Origin: Bryobacteraceae bacterium
Lineage (GTDB): Bacteria; Acidobacteriota; Terriglobia; Bryobacterales; Bryobacteraceae
Direction: 5' to 3'
Assembly (NCBI GenBank): GCA_019187195.1
Contig: JABAQT010000070.1
Span: 9,448-67,295, forward strand
Length of the DNA stretch: 57,848 nucleotides
This document shows, piece after piece, positions 7,555 to 18,487 of the stretch. Both the position numbers and the translations under genes were made by a program. The notes beneath the pieces are model-generated. The model worked only from the letters and a program-made list of their open reading frames with translations, was not told the origin of the DNA and made no database searches. Each line of letters begins with the position of its first letter. Within the stretch, counting starts at the first letter, position 1.

Positions 7555-8985
7555 TCATCCGAACGTCAGGCCGCGGATCAGCGCCAGCAGAGGTTGGGGA
7601 AACAATCCGAGATATACCAGCGCCGCCGTGAGAAAGATCAACGCCGCCACGGCCGGCGCTCCGATAACCGGACCGGCCTTCGCCTGGCTGGCCTCGCTGT
7701 ATATCGCCACCACGATTCGCAAGTAGTAGAAAAGACCGATGCCGCTGGTGACCACCAAAATGACCACCAGGCTCCACAACCCGGCTGAGGCGCCGGCTGC
7801 CACGAGATAAAACTTGCCGACGAACCCCACCGTGACGGGAATCCCGGCCAGTGAGAACAGCATTGCGGTGAACACGGCCGCCACGACCGGCCGGCGCCAG
7901 AATAAGCCGCGATAATCGTCCAGCAAATCCGCATCCCTCCCGCCGTCGGATAGCACGGCCACAATCCCGAACGCTCCCAGCGTCGTCACGAAATACGAGA
8001 CCAGGTAGAACCCCACCGCCATGGGTGCAAGATCGCCCGAAGCCTGGAAGGCCACCAACAGATAGCCGAGATGGGCGATCGAGGAGTACGCCAGAATGCG
8101 CTTCACGTTGTCCTGGAGCAGCGCCAGAATGTTGCCGGCGAACATGGAAGCAATCGCTATCACGCTGAACACCACGAAGAGCGGAGCCTGTTGATGCCCT
8201 CCCGTCTTGTAGAAATAGCGCAATAGCAGCGCGAACATGGCGCCCTTTGAAACGGTGGCGACGTATGCGGTCACCGGCGCGGGAGCGCCCTCGTACACGT
8301 CCGGCGTCCAGATGTGGAACGGAGCGAGAGCCAGCTTGAACCCGAATCCGGTGATGATCAATGCCATGCCGGGCAGAACCAGCCACCGGTCGAACCCCGG
8401 CCGGCTCAGTTGCGCCGCGATCTCGTCGAACCGCATGGTTCCGAACGCCCCATACACCAGCGCCATGCCGAACAACAGGAATGCCGCCGAGACTGCCGCC
8501 AGAACCAGGTACTTGATGCCCGCCTCGAGCGGCAGCGGCCGCCGCCGCGGATAGGCGATCATCCCGTAAAGCGCCACGCTGAGCAGTTCGAGTCCCAGAA
8601 ACAGCGACGCGAAATGACTGCTCGAAACAAGAACAGCCCCGCCGAGCGTGGCCACCAGCATCAGAATGTACATCTCGTCATGGTCGTCATCGCTCTTCTC
8701 GAAATAGCCGTGGGCAAGCAGTATGAAGACCATGCTCGATACGGTAAGCAACGCAATGTAGAAGAGAGCGTAGCGGTCGAGTATGAGCAACGGAGTCACC
8801 TGCCGCGGCAACTCCGGCGCGGCGATCCAAATCGAGCCGAAGGAAATCACCAGTCCGGCGAACGCGATCGAGGCGGAGAGCGCATGCGAACGGCGAACCG
8901 CCACCCCCAGCATCACCGCGATGGCCGTCGCGGCAAGAATAAGCAAGGGAAGCAGCGCGATGAAATCCTGTTCCGTCACATTCAT
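7555..8985 (-). CDS. nuoN: NADH-quinone oxidoreductase subunit N
   Basis: This antiporter-like membrane subunit of complex I (476 residues, about 14 transmembrane helices) closes the nuo operon. The proton-translocating core signature is visible (GFGFKLALAPFHIWTPDVYE near residue 215, with the helix-7 Lys, and ILAYSSIAHLGY near 292). Its ATG overlaps the nuoM stop as ATGA, indicating translational coupling. The C-terminus ends with a GLFPQPLL segment typical of the family. No terminator hairpin was recognised in the 124 bases that follow. Confidence 0.95.
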   Translation of the reverse strand: MNVTEQDFIALLPLLILAATAIAVMLGVAVRRSHALSASIAFAGLVISFGSIWIAAPELPRQVTPLLILDRYALFYIALLTVSSMVFILLAHGYFEKSDDDHDEMYILMLVATLGGAVLVSSSHFASLFLGLELLSVALYGMIAYPRRRPLPLEAGIKYLVLAAVSAAFLLFGMALVYGAFGTMRFDEIAAQLSRPGFDRWLVLPGMALIITGFGFKLALAPFHIWTPDVYEGAPAPVTAYVATVSKGAMFALLLRYFYKTGGHQQAPLFVVFSVIAIASMFAGNILALLQDNVKRILAYSSIAHLGYLLVAFQASGDLAPMAVGFYLVSYFVTTLGAFGIVAVLSDGGRDADLLDDYRGLFWRRPVVAAVFTAMLFSLAGIPVTVGFVGKFYLVAAGASAGLWSLVVILVVTSGIGLFYYLRIVVAIYSEASQAKAGPVIGAPAVAALIFLTAALVYLGLFPQPLLALIRGLTFG

Positions 8986-10454
8986 CTCCCGGGAGCCATC
9001 TGCTCGATCCGCGTCATTACCGGTTCAAACGTGTTCAACACCGGGCGGGGATACAGGCCGAGCCACAGCAACGCGATGATCATCACCGCCATTACAAGGC
9101 CCTCTCGCGGCACCAGATCCGGTATCCGCCAGTTGAACGTATTCGGCCCCTGGAAGGCGCGCTGCACGAACTGTAGTGCGTAGAAGGTTGCGAACAGCAC
9201 TCCGATGGCGGCCAGCGCGGCAATAACGATGCTCTGCTGGTAGGCGCCCAGCAGGACGAGAAACTCACCCACAAAGTCGCCAAGGCCCGGCAACCCGAGC
9301 GATGCCAGGGCAAAGAACAGCGCCGCGCCGCTCAGACGGGGAGCGGTGGACCAGATTCCGCCCATACGGTCCATTTCGCGTGTGTGGATGCGATCCTGAA
9401 GCGCTCCCACCAGAATGAACAGCGCGCCCGTGCTGATCCCGTGGCAGATCATCGTCATGACGGCGCCTTGAAGCGCCAATGGATTCCATACGAAGATCCC
9501 CAGAAGCACAAACCCCAGGTGACTGACGCTGGTGTAGGCTACCAGCCGTTTGAGATCGGTCTGCCCGAACGCGAGTAACGCTCCATAGAGGATTCCCGCC
9601 ACCCCCAGAATCATCGCGACGGGAGCAAAGGTGGCCGAGGCATGGGGAAACAACGGCAGGACGAATCGCAGCATGCCATAGGCTCCCGTCTTCAGCAACA
9701 GCCCCGCCAGAATGACACTGCCGGCTGTCGGCGCCTCCGTGTGCGCGTCGGGAAGCCACGTGTGCAGCACAATCGCCGGCAACTTCACCGCGAAAGCGAC
9801 GAAAAAGCCGAGCATCATCCACATCTCCGCCACGGAGGACATCGCCGTACCCAGCAGGTCCCCATACTCGAAGCTGTAAGCGCCCGTGGCGCTGTGATGC
9901 GTGAAGACGAGCGCCAGAATGGCCACCAGCATCAACAGACCGCTGAGTTGCGTGAAAATGAAAAACTTGACGGCCGCATATACGCGATTTTCGTGACCCC
10001 AGATGGCGATCAGAAAATACATCGGAACCAGCATCAACTCCCACGCGAAATAGAAGAGGAAGAGATCCACCGCGAGAAAGACGCCGGCGATGCCCGCGAG
10101 AATCCACAGCAGGTTGAAATGGAAGAATCCCACGGCTTCCGTGATCTCCCGCCAGGACGCGAGCACCGAGAGCACGCCGAGAAAAAACGTGAGCATAAGC
10201 AGCAACAGGCTCAGGCCGTCAACGGCGAGATGAAACCGGATGCCGGCCTGCGGGATCCACTCCCAATCGGCCTCCGCGAGCCACGTGCCCGAACCGGCCG
10301 GCGAATGGGACCCCCACAACACCAGCGCCAGGATCAAGTCCGCCGTCACCGCGAGCAGCGTGATCCACCGGCAGGCGGCAACGCTCCATCGCGCCACGGC
10401 CCACGCCAGGCCGCCGGCGATTAACGGGATCACGATGAGACAAAGCAGGATCAT
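8982..10454 (-). CDS. nuoM: NADH-quinone oxidoreductase subunit M
   Basis: The 490-residue membrane subunit has the NuoM pattern: FYFAWELMLVPMYFLIAIWG with the key Glu of helix 5, KLPAIVLHTWLPDAHTEAPT with the helix-7 Lys, and LVAYTSVSHLGFVLLG. It is one of three antiporter-like proton channels of complex I. The start is placed at ATG 10454, which overlaps the nuoL stop (ATGA); the frame is open for 20 more codons into nuoL, but these are not part of a NuoM N-terminus. Confidence 0.95.
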   Translation of the reverse strand: MILLCLIVIPLIAGGLAWAVARWSVAACRWITLLAVTADLILALVLWGSHSPAGSGTWLAEADWEWIPQAGIRFHLAVDGLSLLLLMLTFFLGVLSVLASWREITEAVGFFHFNLLWILAGIAGVFLAVDLFLFYFAWELMLVPMYFLIAIWGHENRVYAAVKFFIFTQLSGLLMLVAILALVFTHHSATGAYSFEYGDLLGTAMSSVAEMWMMLGFFVAFAVKLPAIVLHTWLPDAHTEAPTAGSVILAGLLLKTGAYGMLRFVLPLFPHASATFAPVAMILGVAGILYGALLAFGQTDLKRLVAYTSVSHLGFVLLGIFVWNPLALQGAVMTMICHGISTGALFILVGALQDRIHTREMDRMGGIWSTAPRLSGAALFFALASLGLPGLGDFVGEFLVLLGAYQQSIVIAALAAIGVLFATFYALQFVQRAFQGPNTFNWRIPDLVPREGLVMAVMIIALLWLGLYPRPVLNTFEPVMTRIEQMAPGR

Positions 10455-12316
10455 AACCACATCACAATGGCAAGTGTCACTACCGAACCGCCGGCAATCC
10501 ACGCGGCATACCAACGCAGTTTGCCCGTTTCCGTGGCGCTCAGGATGCGATAGCAGAGCACCGCCGCGCTTGCCAGCCCGTCATAGATCGAATCGACGAT
10601 ATCGGCCTTGCTGGCCGACGCCGCCCAGACCACCGGCCGGATGAACAGCCGGTCGTAAAACCAGTCCATCCCCCAGTCTGAAAACCAGAAGCGATGCAGC
10701 AGGCGGCCAGCGGGATTGCCGGCGGCCGCGCGCGAAAGCGAAGGGTTTCGCAGGTAGGCGTACCAGGCCGCCAGAAGTCCGGCGAAAAACGCGAGTCCGG
10801 CCGCAACCGACGTAAGCGCCTCGCTCATCCCGCCTCCCGCTTCGCGAAAATGCGGCAGCGCGGTGTTGAGTAAAGCTTCGAATGAAGCCTTATCGAAGCC
10901 TCCAACCACGGAAAGGAATGCCAGAATGCACGCCGGAACCACCATCGCAAGGCCCGGCCGGTGACTCACCGCGGTCTCGATCCGGCCGAAAAACACCACA
11001 AAGATCAGCCGGAACGTGTAGAACGATGTCAGAACGACGCCCGCGATGCCCGCCGCCAGCAAACCCATACCCCCTGCCGGCGAGTTGGCGACGCTCCACA
11101 GAATGAGATCCTTGCTGAAATATCCCGCCGTAATCAAGGGCAACCCCGCCAGCGCGCATCCACCTATCAGAAACGTCCAGAAGGCTACCGGCAGTTCCGT
11201 GCGCAATCCTCCCATGCGAAAGATGTTGTGCTCGTGGTGCAAAGCCTCGATCACGATGCCCGCCGCCAGGAACAACAGCGCCTTGAAAAAGGCGTGCGTC
11301 ATGAAGTGAAAGATGGCGGCGCCCCACGCGCCCACGCCCAGGGCGAGAAACATGTAGCCTATCTGGCTGATGGTGGAATAAGCCAGTACGCGCTTGATAT
11401 CGTTCTGCGTAAGCGCGCTGAAGCCAGCCATCAGAAGCGTCGCCGCCCCCACCACCGCCACCGCGAACTGAACGGGCGGAGCCAGCGTGAAGAGCACATT
11501 CGTCCGCGCGATGAGATAGACGCCCGCCGTGACCATGGTTGCGGCGTGGATTAACGCGCTCGTCGGCGTGGGTCCGGCCATCGCGTCCGGCAGCCATGTC
11601 TGCAAAGGAAGTTGCGCCGACTTTCCAACCGCTCCGCCGAGCAGCAGCGCCGCCGCCGCGATTGCATAGGAAGAACCTGCCGGCCACTGGCTCTGCGCCG
11701 CGTGCATCAGGTCTTGAATGCGCAGCGTCCCAAGATTGTGGAAGAGCACGAACAGACCCACCGCCATCGCGGTATCCCCAACGCGAGTCACGATGAACGC
11801 CTTGCGCCCGGCCAGCCCGTTCGCCGCGTCCTGGTACCAGAAGCCGATCAGCAGATAGCTGCACAGCCCCACGCCTTCCCATCCGAGATACAGCAGCAGC
11901 AGGTTGTCGGCGAGCAGCAGCGTCACCATCGAGGCGACGAACAGATTCATATACGCGAAAAACCGGCTGTAACCCTCGTCGCCGCGCATGAATTCGACGG
12001 AATAGAGGTGTATAAGGAAACTGACGAACGTCACCACCACCGTCATCACCAGCGAGAGCGCGTCCAGGTAGAAAGCAATCCCCGGACGGAATGATCCTAC
12101 ATCGATCCATGTCCAAAGGGTTTGTGTGTATGCGCCCGAAGCCGGTGGCGCGCCCAGGAACGTGCCTGCGATGACCAGGGATATCGCGGCTGATATGGCG
12201 ATGCTCCCCGTGCCCACCACGGCCACTCCTCTCGCCCGCATGCGGGGTCCGAGCACCGCCAACGCCAGCGCGCTCGCGAAAGGAATTGCCGGCACGAGCC
12301 AGAGAAGCGCCAACAT
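10451..12316 (-). CDS. nuoL: NADH-quinone oxidoreductase subunit L
   Basis: At 621 residues this is the largest antiporter-like subunit of complex I. It shows the expected GWEGVGLCSYLLIGFWY (helix-5 Glu), KSAQLPLQTWLPDAMAGPTP (helix-7 Lys), VTAGVYLIAR, and the long C-terminal part that forms the lateral helix along the membrane arm. ATG 12316 is one base after the nuoK stop (TGACATG). The C-terminal extension is of ordinary length for the family. Confidence 0.95.
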   Translation of the reverse strand: MLALLWLVPAIPFASALALAVLGPRMRARGVAVVGTGSIAISAAISLVIAGTFLGAPPASGAYTQTLWTWIDVGSFRPGIAFYLDALSLVMTVVVTFVSFLIHLYSVEFMRGDEGYSRFFAYMNLFVASMVTLLLADNLLLLYLGWEGVGLCSYLLIGFWYQDAANGLAGRKAFIVTRVGDTAMAVGLFVLFHNLGTLRIQDLMHAAQSQWPAGSSYAIAAAALLLGGAVGKSAQLPLQTWLPDAMAGPTPTSALIHAATMVTAGVYLIARTNVLFTLAPPVQFAVAVVGAATLLMAGFSALTQNDIKRVLAYSTISQIGYMFLALGVGAWGAAIFHFMTHAFFKALLFLAAGIVIEALHHEHNIFRMGGLRTELPVAFWTFLIGGCALAGLPLITAGYFSKDLILWSVANSPAGGMGLLAAGIAGVVLTSFYTFRLIFVVFFGRIETAVSHRPGLAMVVPACILAFLSVVGGFDKASFEALLNTALPHFREAGGGMSEALTSVAAGLAFFAGLLAAWYAYLRNPSLSRAAAGNPAGRLLHRFWFSDWGMDWFYDRLFIRPVVWAASASKADIVDSIYDGLASAAVLCYRILSATETGKLRWYAAWIAGGSVVTLAIVMWL

Positions 12317-12317
12317 G

Positions 12318-12620
12318 TCAGCCTCGCATCCTGCTGATAGCATCCGTGTCCAGCGTCTTGAACTGATGATAGAGTTCCAGAACCAGCGCCAGACCTACCG
12401 AAACCTCGGCCGCGGCCATCGCCAGAATAAACAGGAACATCACCTGTCCATCGGGTTGACGCCACCGCGCTCCCGCCACCACGAACGCCATCCCGGCGGC
12501 GTTTAGCATCACCTCGATCGACATCAGGACGAACAGGAGATTCCGCCGCGCCAGCACCCCGATGACGCCCAGGGTGAACAGCGCTCCCGAAATCATGAAC
12601 CCTTCACGGATGGGAAACAT
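12318..12620 (-). CDS. nuoK: NADH-quinone oxidoreductase subunit K
   Basis: The 100-residue, three-helix NuoK carries [20 protein letters not shown] with the conserved membrane Glu, and a second helix Glu in [16 protein letters not shown]. These residues belong to the hydrophilic axis of complex I. The gene overlaps the end of nuoJ by 17 bases. The start at 12620 matches the usual NuoK length. Confidence 0.95.
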   Translation of the reverse strand: MFPIREGFMISGALFTLGVIGVLARRNLLFVLMSIEVMLNAAGMAFVVAGARWRQPDGQVMFLFILAMAAAEVSVGLALVLELYHQFKTLDTDAISRMRG

Positions 12621-13128
12621 GGGTTGCCTCCGTTTGTGGAACTTTACGCCATCCCAGGTGATATGCCGCCACCAACCCGCCGAGCAGCAGCATGGACGCC
12701 AGTTCCACGCCGATCAGGTACTGCCCGAACAGCGCCATGCCGGTCTCCTTGGCCTCAATGCCCGCCACCGCGGACGGAGGAACATCGCCGCTCACGAGCA
12801 GCCAGATAAACTCCGCCAGCAGGATCGCCGCGAACACTGACGGCACAATCCACATCGACGGTCTGAGCAGCGCCCGTTCCGCTCGCGTGGCTGGTTCGCC
12901 GAGGTTGAGCAGCATCACCACGAATACGAACAGCACCATGATGGCGCCGGCGTAGATGATCACTTCCAGCGCCGCGACGAACGGCGCGCCCAGAACGAAA
13001 AAGATCACAGCCACCGCCAGCAGCGAGACGATCAGATCGAGCAGCGCGTGCACCGCGTTTGCCCGCGTCAACATCAGAATCGTGGCGATGATCGCCACGG
13101 CGCTGGCGGTGTAGAACACAATCGTCAT
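12604..13128 (-). CDS. nuoJ: NADH-quinone oxidoreductase subunit J
   Basis: The 174-residue, five-helix membrane subunit shows the NuoJ signature [22 protein letters not shown] in its third helix, the pi-bulge region of complex I (quoted here with its core at [15 protein letters not shown]). ATG 13128 is preceded by GAGGAG overlapping the nuoI stop, so the ribosome binding site lies in the nuoI end. Upstream in-frame codons belong to the nuoI coding region and were left out. Confidence 0.93.
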   Translation of the reverse strand: MTIVFYTASAVAIIATILMLTRANAVHALLDLIVSLLAVAVIFFVLGAPFVAALEVIIYAGAIMVLFVFVVMLLNLGEPATRAERALLRPSMWIVPSVFAAILLAEFIWLLVSGDVPPSAVAGIEAKETGMALFGQYLIGVELASMLLLGGLVAAYHLGWRKVPQTEATHVSHP

Positions 13129-13135
13129 AATCTCC

Positions 13136-13651
13136 TCACGGCAAAAGGCTGTGAAGGTCCACGGGCCGGCCTTCGTTTTCGGCTTCCCCCTTGTCCTTTC
13201 CGCCAATCTGCACGCCGGAAACCCGCCAGAAGTTGTAGCCGGGATACTTTCCCGGGCCGCTGATCAGCAGGTCTTCTTTTTCGTAAACCAGGTTGGGGCG
13301 CTGGTACTCGCTCATCTCGAAATCCGGCGTCAGTTGGATCGCGTATGTCGGGCAGGCTTCTTCGCAAAACCCGCAAAAAATACAGCGTGAAAAATTGATG
13401 CGGAAGAACTCCGGATAGCGGCGGCCCGTACTGTCCTCGGTGGCCTGCAGAGCGATGCAATCCACCGGGCAAGCCGCCGCGCACAGGTAACAGGCCACGC
13501 AGCGTTCACCCCCATCCGGATCCCTCGAAAGAATGATTCGGCCGCGATAGCGCGGAGCCAGGTATGGCTGTTCGTCGGGATATTGCACGGTAACGCGTCT
13601 ATGAAACATGTGTAGAAACACGTACCAGATTGTGCGGATCATGCTGAGCAT
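13136..13651 (-). CDS. nuoI: NADH-quinone oxidoreductase subunit I (two 4Fe-4S clusters)
   Basis: The 171-residue ferredoxin-like subunit has two CxxCxxCxxxCP motifs, [12 protein letters not shown] and [12 protein letters not shown], which bind clusters N6a and N6b on the electron path to quinone. The family segments RFRGRI-like [14 protein letters not shown] and DFEMSEY are present. ATG 13651 follows the nuoH stop by 12 bases with GGAG ahead of it. An upstream extension would run into nuoH. Confidence 0.95.
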   Translation of the reverse strand: MLSMIRTIWYVFLHMFHRRVTVQYPDEQPYLAPRYRGRIILSRDPDGGERCVACYLCAAACPVDCIALQATEDSTGRRYPEFFRINFSRCIFCGFCEEACPTYAIQLTPDFEMSEYQRPNLVYEKEDLLISGPGKYPGYNFWRVSGVQIGGKDKGEAENEGRPVDLHSLLP

Positions 13652-13665
13652 CTTATGAACTCCGG

Positions 13666-14619
13666 TTATGAACTCCAGACGAGCGCCACGGCGCCCGTCA
13701 CCAACAGATTGGCCAGCGCGAGCGGTAACATCACTTTCCACCCCCAGGACATCAACTGGTCAAACCGCGGCCGGGGCAGAGCCGCCCGCAACAGAATGAA
13801 AAAACAGATGAAGAACATCATCTTGATGAGAAACCACACGATCGGAGGCAGCACCGGCCCAAGCCACCCCCCAAAGAACAGAATCGTGATCAGGCAGGAG
13901 ATCAGGATCACGCCCAGGTATTCACCCACAAAGAACATGCCGAACTTCATACCCGAGTACTCGGAGTGAAATCCGGCGATCAATTCGCTCTCCGCCTCCG
14001 GAAGATCGAATGGCAAGCGCCGCGTCTCGGCGACGCCGGCGATCAGGAAAAGCACGAACCCGATAAACTGCGGCACGACGAACCAGACGTGGCGCTGCGC
14101 CGTTACGATGCTGGTCAAATTGAACGACCCGGCAAGCAGCACCACGCCCATCAGCGCCAGCCCCATGAACACTTCGTAGCTCATCATCTGGGCTGCCGCG
14201 CGTACGCCGCCCAATAGCGCATACTTGTTCTCCGAGGCCCACCCCGCCAGCACCACGCTATACACTCCGAGCGAAGACATTCCCAGCACGAACAGCAGCC
14301 CCACGTTCAAATCGCTGATGATGATGCCCGGCGCGAACGGCACCACCGCAAACGACATCAGCACCGTCACAAGTATCACCGCCGGAGCCACAATGAAGAC
14401 CGCCTTGTCGGCGAACGGCGGAATCCAATCCTCCTTGAAGAAGATCTTGATCATGTCCGCCAATACCTGCAGCAGGCCGAAGGGACCGACACGGTTCGGC
14501 CCGTAGCGGTCCTGCCACAGCGCGAGCAACCGCCGTTCCACCCAGATCAATCCCGCGGCGAGCGTAAGAGCCGCCGCCAGGATGACGATCATCGTGACGA
14601 TAGGATAAGGACTGGTCAT
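13666..14619 (-). CDS. nuoH: NADH-quinone oxidoreductase subunit H
   Basis: The 317-residue, eight-helix subunit forms the quinone chamber at the arm junction. Visible are [20 protein letters not shown] (residues 28-47), [12 protein letters not shown], and the loop [20 protein letters not shown] that lines the quinone site. The ATG at 14619 overlaps the nuoG stop (ATGA). An earlier start eight codons upstream is possible but would deepen the overlap. Confidence 0.95.
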   Translation of the reverse strand: MTSPYPIVTMIVILAAALTLAAGLIWVERRLLALWQDRYGPNRVGPFGLLQVLADMIKIFFKEDWIPPFADKAVFIVAPAVILVTVLMSFAVVPFAPGIIISDLNVGLLFVLGMSSLGVYSVVLAGWASENKYALLGGVRAAAQMMSYEVFMGLALMGVVLLAGSFNLTSIVTAQRHVWFVVPQFIGFVLFLIAGVAETRRLPFDLPEAESELIAGFHSEYSGMKFGMFFVGEYLGVILISCLITILFFGGWLGPVLPPIVWFLIKMMFFICFFILLRAALPRPRFDQLMSWGWKVMLPLALANLLVTGAVALVWSS

Positions 14620-17216
14620 GGCGCTTGAAGAATTCTGCTCCACATCGGAAATTCAAGTCCCGCGAAGGGCGGTACTCCAGCGGGCACGCCGGCCACGCCT
14701 CGCGGCAGTTCCGCCAGCCTCTTCAATGGAAATCGCTGTCCCAACATTTCGGCCTCATCGCCAAATCTCGCGGCATCCTCCGGGTTGAGCGCGATATATG
14801 GCGGGGGAGCCAGTTGCGAGACCGCCGGCGCGTGCCTGCTCAGTTCCTCGGATCCAAAGATGTGATGCAGGGGCACAACCAGCCATTCCTCCGCGCGCGG
14901 CTCAAACGCCGCTGGAATGTCCTCGAAAAACCGCGGTGTCCCCTCACCGGCCTCGAGAATGCGCACCCCCGGGTCGCCTCCGCGCAGAGGTCCGGCAATT
15001 TCTTCCTGAAACTTGTTCACCGCCTGAATCGAATTCCAGCCCGGCGTCCAGAAGAATGGCTGCAAGGCGCCCGGCGGCTGGTCAGGGTTTCCTTCCATCG
15101 AGAACGCGAGTGGCGAGTCGGGATCGGCGGGCGGCTTGGGCTCGTGTACCGAGATGTTGGCCAGCATGGCCGTCCGCCCGCTGTAGCGATGCGGTTGCCG
15201 GGGAACTTTCGCCCCCGACATGCGGAACGAAGCCGGCGGAGCCGCCCGAGTCACCGCCGCCAATGGGGGAATGGCCCGCGCGAGCGCCTCCACTATGTCG
15301 TCGAGTTTGTCCCATGAGCCCAACCAGCGCCAGCTTTCCTTCACCGGAGCCGGCGGCGGCAACGCCTGAAAGAACCGCTGCGCGCGGCCTTCGCTGTTCA
15401 CCAGCGTCCCATCGGCCTCGGCGAACGGAGCCGCCGGAAGAACAAGCTCCGCCTTCGCCGTGGTTGCGTTCTCCAGGTAGTCCACAACCACCACGTGGCG
15501 GAAACGTTCGAGGAACTGCTCGGCCTCGGGCAGGCGCCGGAAAAGGTCATTCTCGAGAATGATGATCGTGTCCGCGTGGGCTGCCTGCGCGGCATCGAGC
15601 GCCGGCGCCTCCATCATCGCCAGCCCCATGCTGTTTGATTCTGTCGCCGTGAATGCGAGCATCGATCCGGCGAGCGCCCAGGCAACGTTCGCCGCCGCCT
15701 CGATGATCGCCGCGCTGGCAAGGCTCGCGCCCGACACGATAAGCGGACGCTTTGCCGCTTTCAATGCTTCCGCGGCTTCCTTCACAAAGTCGCGCGCGGA
15801 TTCGGGCAGCCCCGCCGGCGCGGGAGCTTCGGAATTCAACGCATGGGCCACCGCAAAACCCAGCCGCGCCAAATCATCGGGTGCGCCGCGGTATGTTCCG
15901 GCGGCGATGTCGTCCAGGCGCGTGGCGGAAACAGATGCCGTGAACAACGGCCCTTTCTTCTCCTGCACTGCCTCGCGCACCGCGTGATCCATCCACACGG
16001 GGATATGCAGCCGCTCCGCAATCTCCATCGGCTGCTGACGGACGGACTGGCGAAGGCTCAAGGCCATCCGCGGCGCGACGTTCGTAACGTCCTCGCCAAG
16101 AATGAACACCGCATCCGAAGCTTCGATCTCGCGCAGCGAGGGAGTGCGCGCCGGACCCCGCAAGACCTCCAGCATCAGTTTCAACAACCTCGCTTCCGTG
16201 CCGGAGATGCCCGCGAAGAACCGGTCCGCGCCCACCATCGCGCGCAGCGCGAAATTGCTCTCGAGCGTGGCCCGAGGCGAACCGACGCCGATTACCCTGC
16301 CGGATGTGAGCTCACCGAGGCGCGCGAGCGCCGCTTCCGCGCTCACAGCCTTGCCCTCGATCAACGGCTGCCGGATGCGCCGTTCGCTATTGACAAATTC
16401 GTAGCCGAACCGGCCGCGGTCGCACAGAAAATAGCCGTTCACCTCGCCGTTATAGCGATTCACCAGTCTGCGCAGCGTGCCGTACCGCCCGGCGGCCGTA
16501 ATATTGCAACCGAGCCCGCAGTGTACGCACACCGAGGGAGCCATCTCCATGTCCCACTTACGCGTATAGTGGCGCTTCAGCGTCGCGTCCGTGAAAACTC
16601 CCGTCGGACATACCTCCACCAGGTTCCCCGCGAACTCGTTCTCCAGCACCCCGTCCCGGTCCCGGCCGAAGAAGACGATGTTCCGCAGCGCGAACGCGTT
16701 CAAATCGTTTCCCCCCGCGTACTCCCGGTAGAACCTCACGCACCGGTAGCACTGTATACACCGGTTCATCTCGTGATTCAGGAACGGGCCCAGATACTGG
16801 TTGCGAAACGTGCGCTTCTCGAACGTATACCTCCGGTAGTCGTGCCCCGTCATCACCGTCATGTCCTGCAGGTGGCATTCGCCCCCTTCATCGCATACCG
16901 GACAATCATGCGGGTGATTCAGCATCAGCCCTTCGATCACCGCCTTGCGGAACTCCACCGCTTCCGGATCCCGTATCGAGATGCGCGTGCCGGCGGCGGC
17001 GGGCGTCATGCAAGCCATCACGATTCTGCCGCGCTCATCCTTTTCGTCCCGGAACTGCTTGACGGCGCATTGCCGGCAGGCGCCCACCGAACCCATGGCC
17101 GGATGCCAGCAAAAATACGGCAGATCCATGCCGAGCCGCAGGCAGCCCTCGAGCAGATTCTGCTTCTCGTCCATTTCATAAGCCCGGTTGTCCACGTAAA
17201 CGGTCGCCATATTCAT
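14616..17216 (-). CDS. nuoG: NADH-quinone oxidoreductase subunit G (molybdopterin-type)
   Basis: The 866-residue protein has the N-terminal 2Fe-2S domain ([19 protein letters not shown] near residue 34), the NADH-G region ([15 protein letters not shown]), a 4Fe-4S pair site ([23 protein letters not shown]), and the N7-type [10 protein letters not shown] motif that opens the molybdopterin oxidoreductase-like domain. It passes electrons through the peripheral arm of complex I. ATG 17216 overlaps the nuoF stop as ATGA. Although the frame stays open 252 codons further, that part lies inside nuoF and does not look like a protein. Confidence 0.95.
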   Translation of the reverse strand: MNMATVYVDNRAYEMDEKQNLLEGCLRLGMDLPYFCWHPAMGSVGACRQCAVKQFRDEKDERGRIVMACMTPAAAGTRISIRDPEAVEFRKAVIEGLMLNHPHDCPVCDEGGECHLQDMTVMTGHDYRRYTFEKRTFRNQYLGPFLNHEMNRCIQCYRCVRFYREYAGGNDLNAFALRNIVFFGRDRDGVLENEFAGNLVEVCPTGVFTDATLKRHYTRKWDMEMAPSVCVHCGLGCNITAAGRYGTLRRLVNRYNGEVNGYFLCDRGRFGYEFVNSERRIRQPLIEGKAVSAEAALARLGELTSGRVIGVGSPRATLESNFALRAMVGADRFFAGISGTEARLLKLMLEVLRGPARTPSLREIEASDAVFILGEDVTNVAPRMALSLRQSVRQQPMEIAERLHIPVWMDHAVREAVQEKKGPLFTASVSATRLDDIAAGTYRGAPDDLARLGFAVAHALNSEAPAPAGLPESARDFVKEAAEALKAAKRPLIVSGASLASAAIIEAAANVAWALAGSMLAFTATESNSMGLAMMEAPALDAAQAAHADTIIILENDLFRRLPEAEQFLERFRHVVVVDYLENATTAKAELVLPAAPFAEADGTLVNSEGRAQRFFQALPPPAPVKESWRWLGSWDKLDDIVEALARAIPPLAAVTRAAPPASFRMSGAKVPRQPHRYSGRTAMLANISVHEPKPPADPDSPLAFSMEGNPDQPPGALQPFFWTPGWNSIQAVNKFQEEIAGPLRGGDPGVRILEAGEGTPRFFEDIPAAFEPRAEEWLVVPLHHIFGSEELSRHAPAVSQLAPPPYIALNPEDAARFGDEAEMLGQRFPLKRLAELPRGVAGVPAGVPPFAGLEFPMWSRILQAP

Positions 17217-18487
17217 TTCCAGGGGCAGCGCTTCTCGTTGATGTGCTGCTCGAACTCCGCGCGGAAGTATTTCAAAGCGCTCTGCAACGGCTCCGCCGCT
17301 CCCGGAGCCAGCGCGCAAAAAGTATGCCCCGGAGCCCAGAACCGTGTTTGGAACGCGAGTTTCTCCAGGTCGCCGGGCTGGCCGCGCCCTTCCTCCATCC
17401 CCTTCAGAATCCGCTCCACCCATCCGAGCCCGCTCCAGCAGGGCGTACACCACCCGCAGGATTCCTGCGCAAAGAAGTGTTCCAGGTTCGAAACCATTCC
17501 CACCGGGCAGGTCTGATCGTCGAGGATAATCATGGTTCCCGTGCCCATGCGGCTGCCTGCTTTCTGCACTTCGCTGAAGTCCATTGGAGTGTCGAGGTGC
17601 TCCTCGACCAGAAAGTCCGTCGAGGCGCCGCCGGGAAGCAAGCCCCGAAACCGGACGCCATCGCGCATCCCACCCGCATGCTCCTCCAGGATTTCGCGAA
17701 TGGTTGTTCCCATGGGCAGTTCCCACAGCCCGGGGCGTTTCACTTTGCCACTTGCGCCATACAGTTTCGTGCCGCCGTCCTTCGACCGGCTTAAACCCTG
17801 AAACCACGCCGCTCCGTTGCGGATGATATGCGGCACGTTGCACAGCGTCTCGACGTTGTTGATCGTGGTCGGCATGCCGAACAGTCCTGAAACCGGCGGA
17901 AACGGCGGCTTCGCCCTGGGATTGGCGCGCTTGCCCTCGAGGGCGTTCAACATCCCCGTCTCTTCTCCGCACATGTACCGGCCCGCGCTCAGATGCAGGT
18001 GGATTTCGAAACTGTAGCCGGAATGCAGGATGTCCTTTCCGAGATAGCCCGCCTCGTACGCCTCCGCAAGCGCTCGAGCAACTCGCCGCGCACCCAGTTT
18101 GTACTCGCCCCGCAGAAATATATAGCCCGTATCCGAGCCCGTCGCATAGCCCGCGAGAATCATGCCCTCCACCAACTGATGAGGATCGCGCTCCACCAGC
18201 AGCCGGTCCTTGAACGTGCCAGGCTCCATCTCATCGCCGTTGGCCACCACATACCGCGGATGCGGCGCCGTTGCCGGAACAAAACTCCATTTCAGGCCGG
18301 TCGAAAATCCCGCTCCTCCGCGGCCGCGCAGGTTCGACGCCTTCACCTCATCGATCACCGCCGCGGGCGTCATCCCGCCAAGGGCCTTGCGCAATCCCTT
18401 GTAGCCCCCAACACGCTCATAGGCCGCGCGATCGAGCGCCTCTCCGTCGGGCCGCATGTTGCCGGTGAGCGGTCTATCCTCTGGCAT
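17213..18487 (-). CDS. nuoF: NADH-quinone oxidoreductase subunit F (FMN, NADH site)
   Basis: The 424-residue NADH-binding subunit has the nucleotide loop GRGGAGFSTGLKWSF near residue 54, the FMN-binding NGDEMEPGTFKDR, and the N3 cluster ligands ESCGWCTPCW with the distant Cys in HTFCALAPG. It accepts hydride from NADH. The ATG overlaps the nuoE stop in a TGATG junction. The gene is of normal length. Confidence 0.95.
   Translation of the reverse strand: MPEDRPLTGNMRPDGEALDRAAYERVGGYKGLRKALGGMTPAAVIDEVKASNLRGRGGAGFSTGLKWSFVPATAPHPRYVVANGDEMEPGTFKDRLLVERDPHQLVEGMILAGYATGSDTGYIFLRGEYKLGARRVARALAEAYEAGYLGKDILHSGYSFEIHLHLSAGRYMCGEETGMLNALEGKRANPRAKPPFPPVSGLFGMPTTINNVETLCNVPHIIRNGAAWFQGLSRSKDGGTKLYGASGKVKRPGLWELPMGTTIREILEEHAGGMRDGVRFRGLLPGGASTDFLVEEHLDTPMDFSEVQKAGSRMGTGTMIILDDQTCPVGMVSNLEHFFAQESCGWCTPCWSGLGWVERILKGMEEGRGQPGDLEKLAFQTRFWAPGHTFCALAPGAAEPLQSALKYFRAEFEQHINEKRCPWK

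Noticed and set aside
15843..17516. Long open frame on the plus strand, opposite nuoG
   Set aside because: It is the antisense of a well-supported nuoG gene and its translation has no recognisable protein features.
17217..17972. A 252-codon upstream extension of nuoG
   Set aside because: It lies entirely within nuoF and its residues do not resemble any NuoG N-terminus. ATG 17216 matches the ATGA overlap used by other nuo genes.
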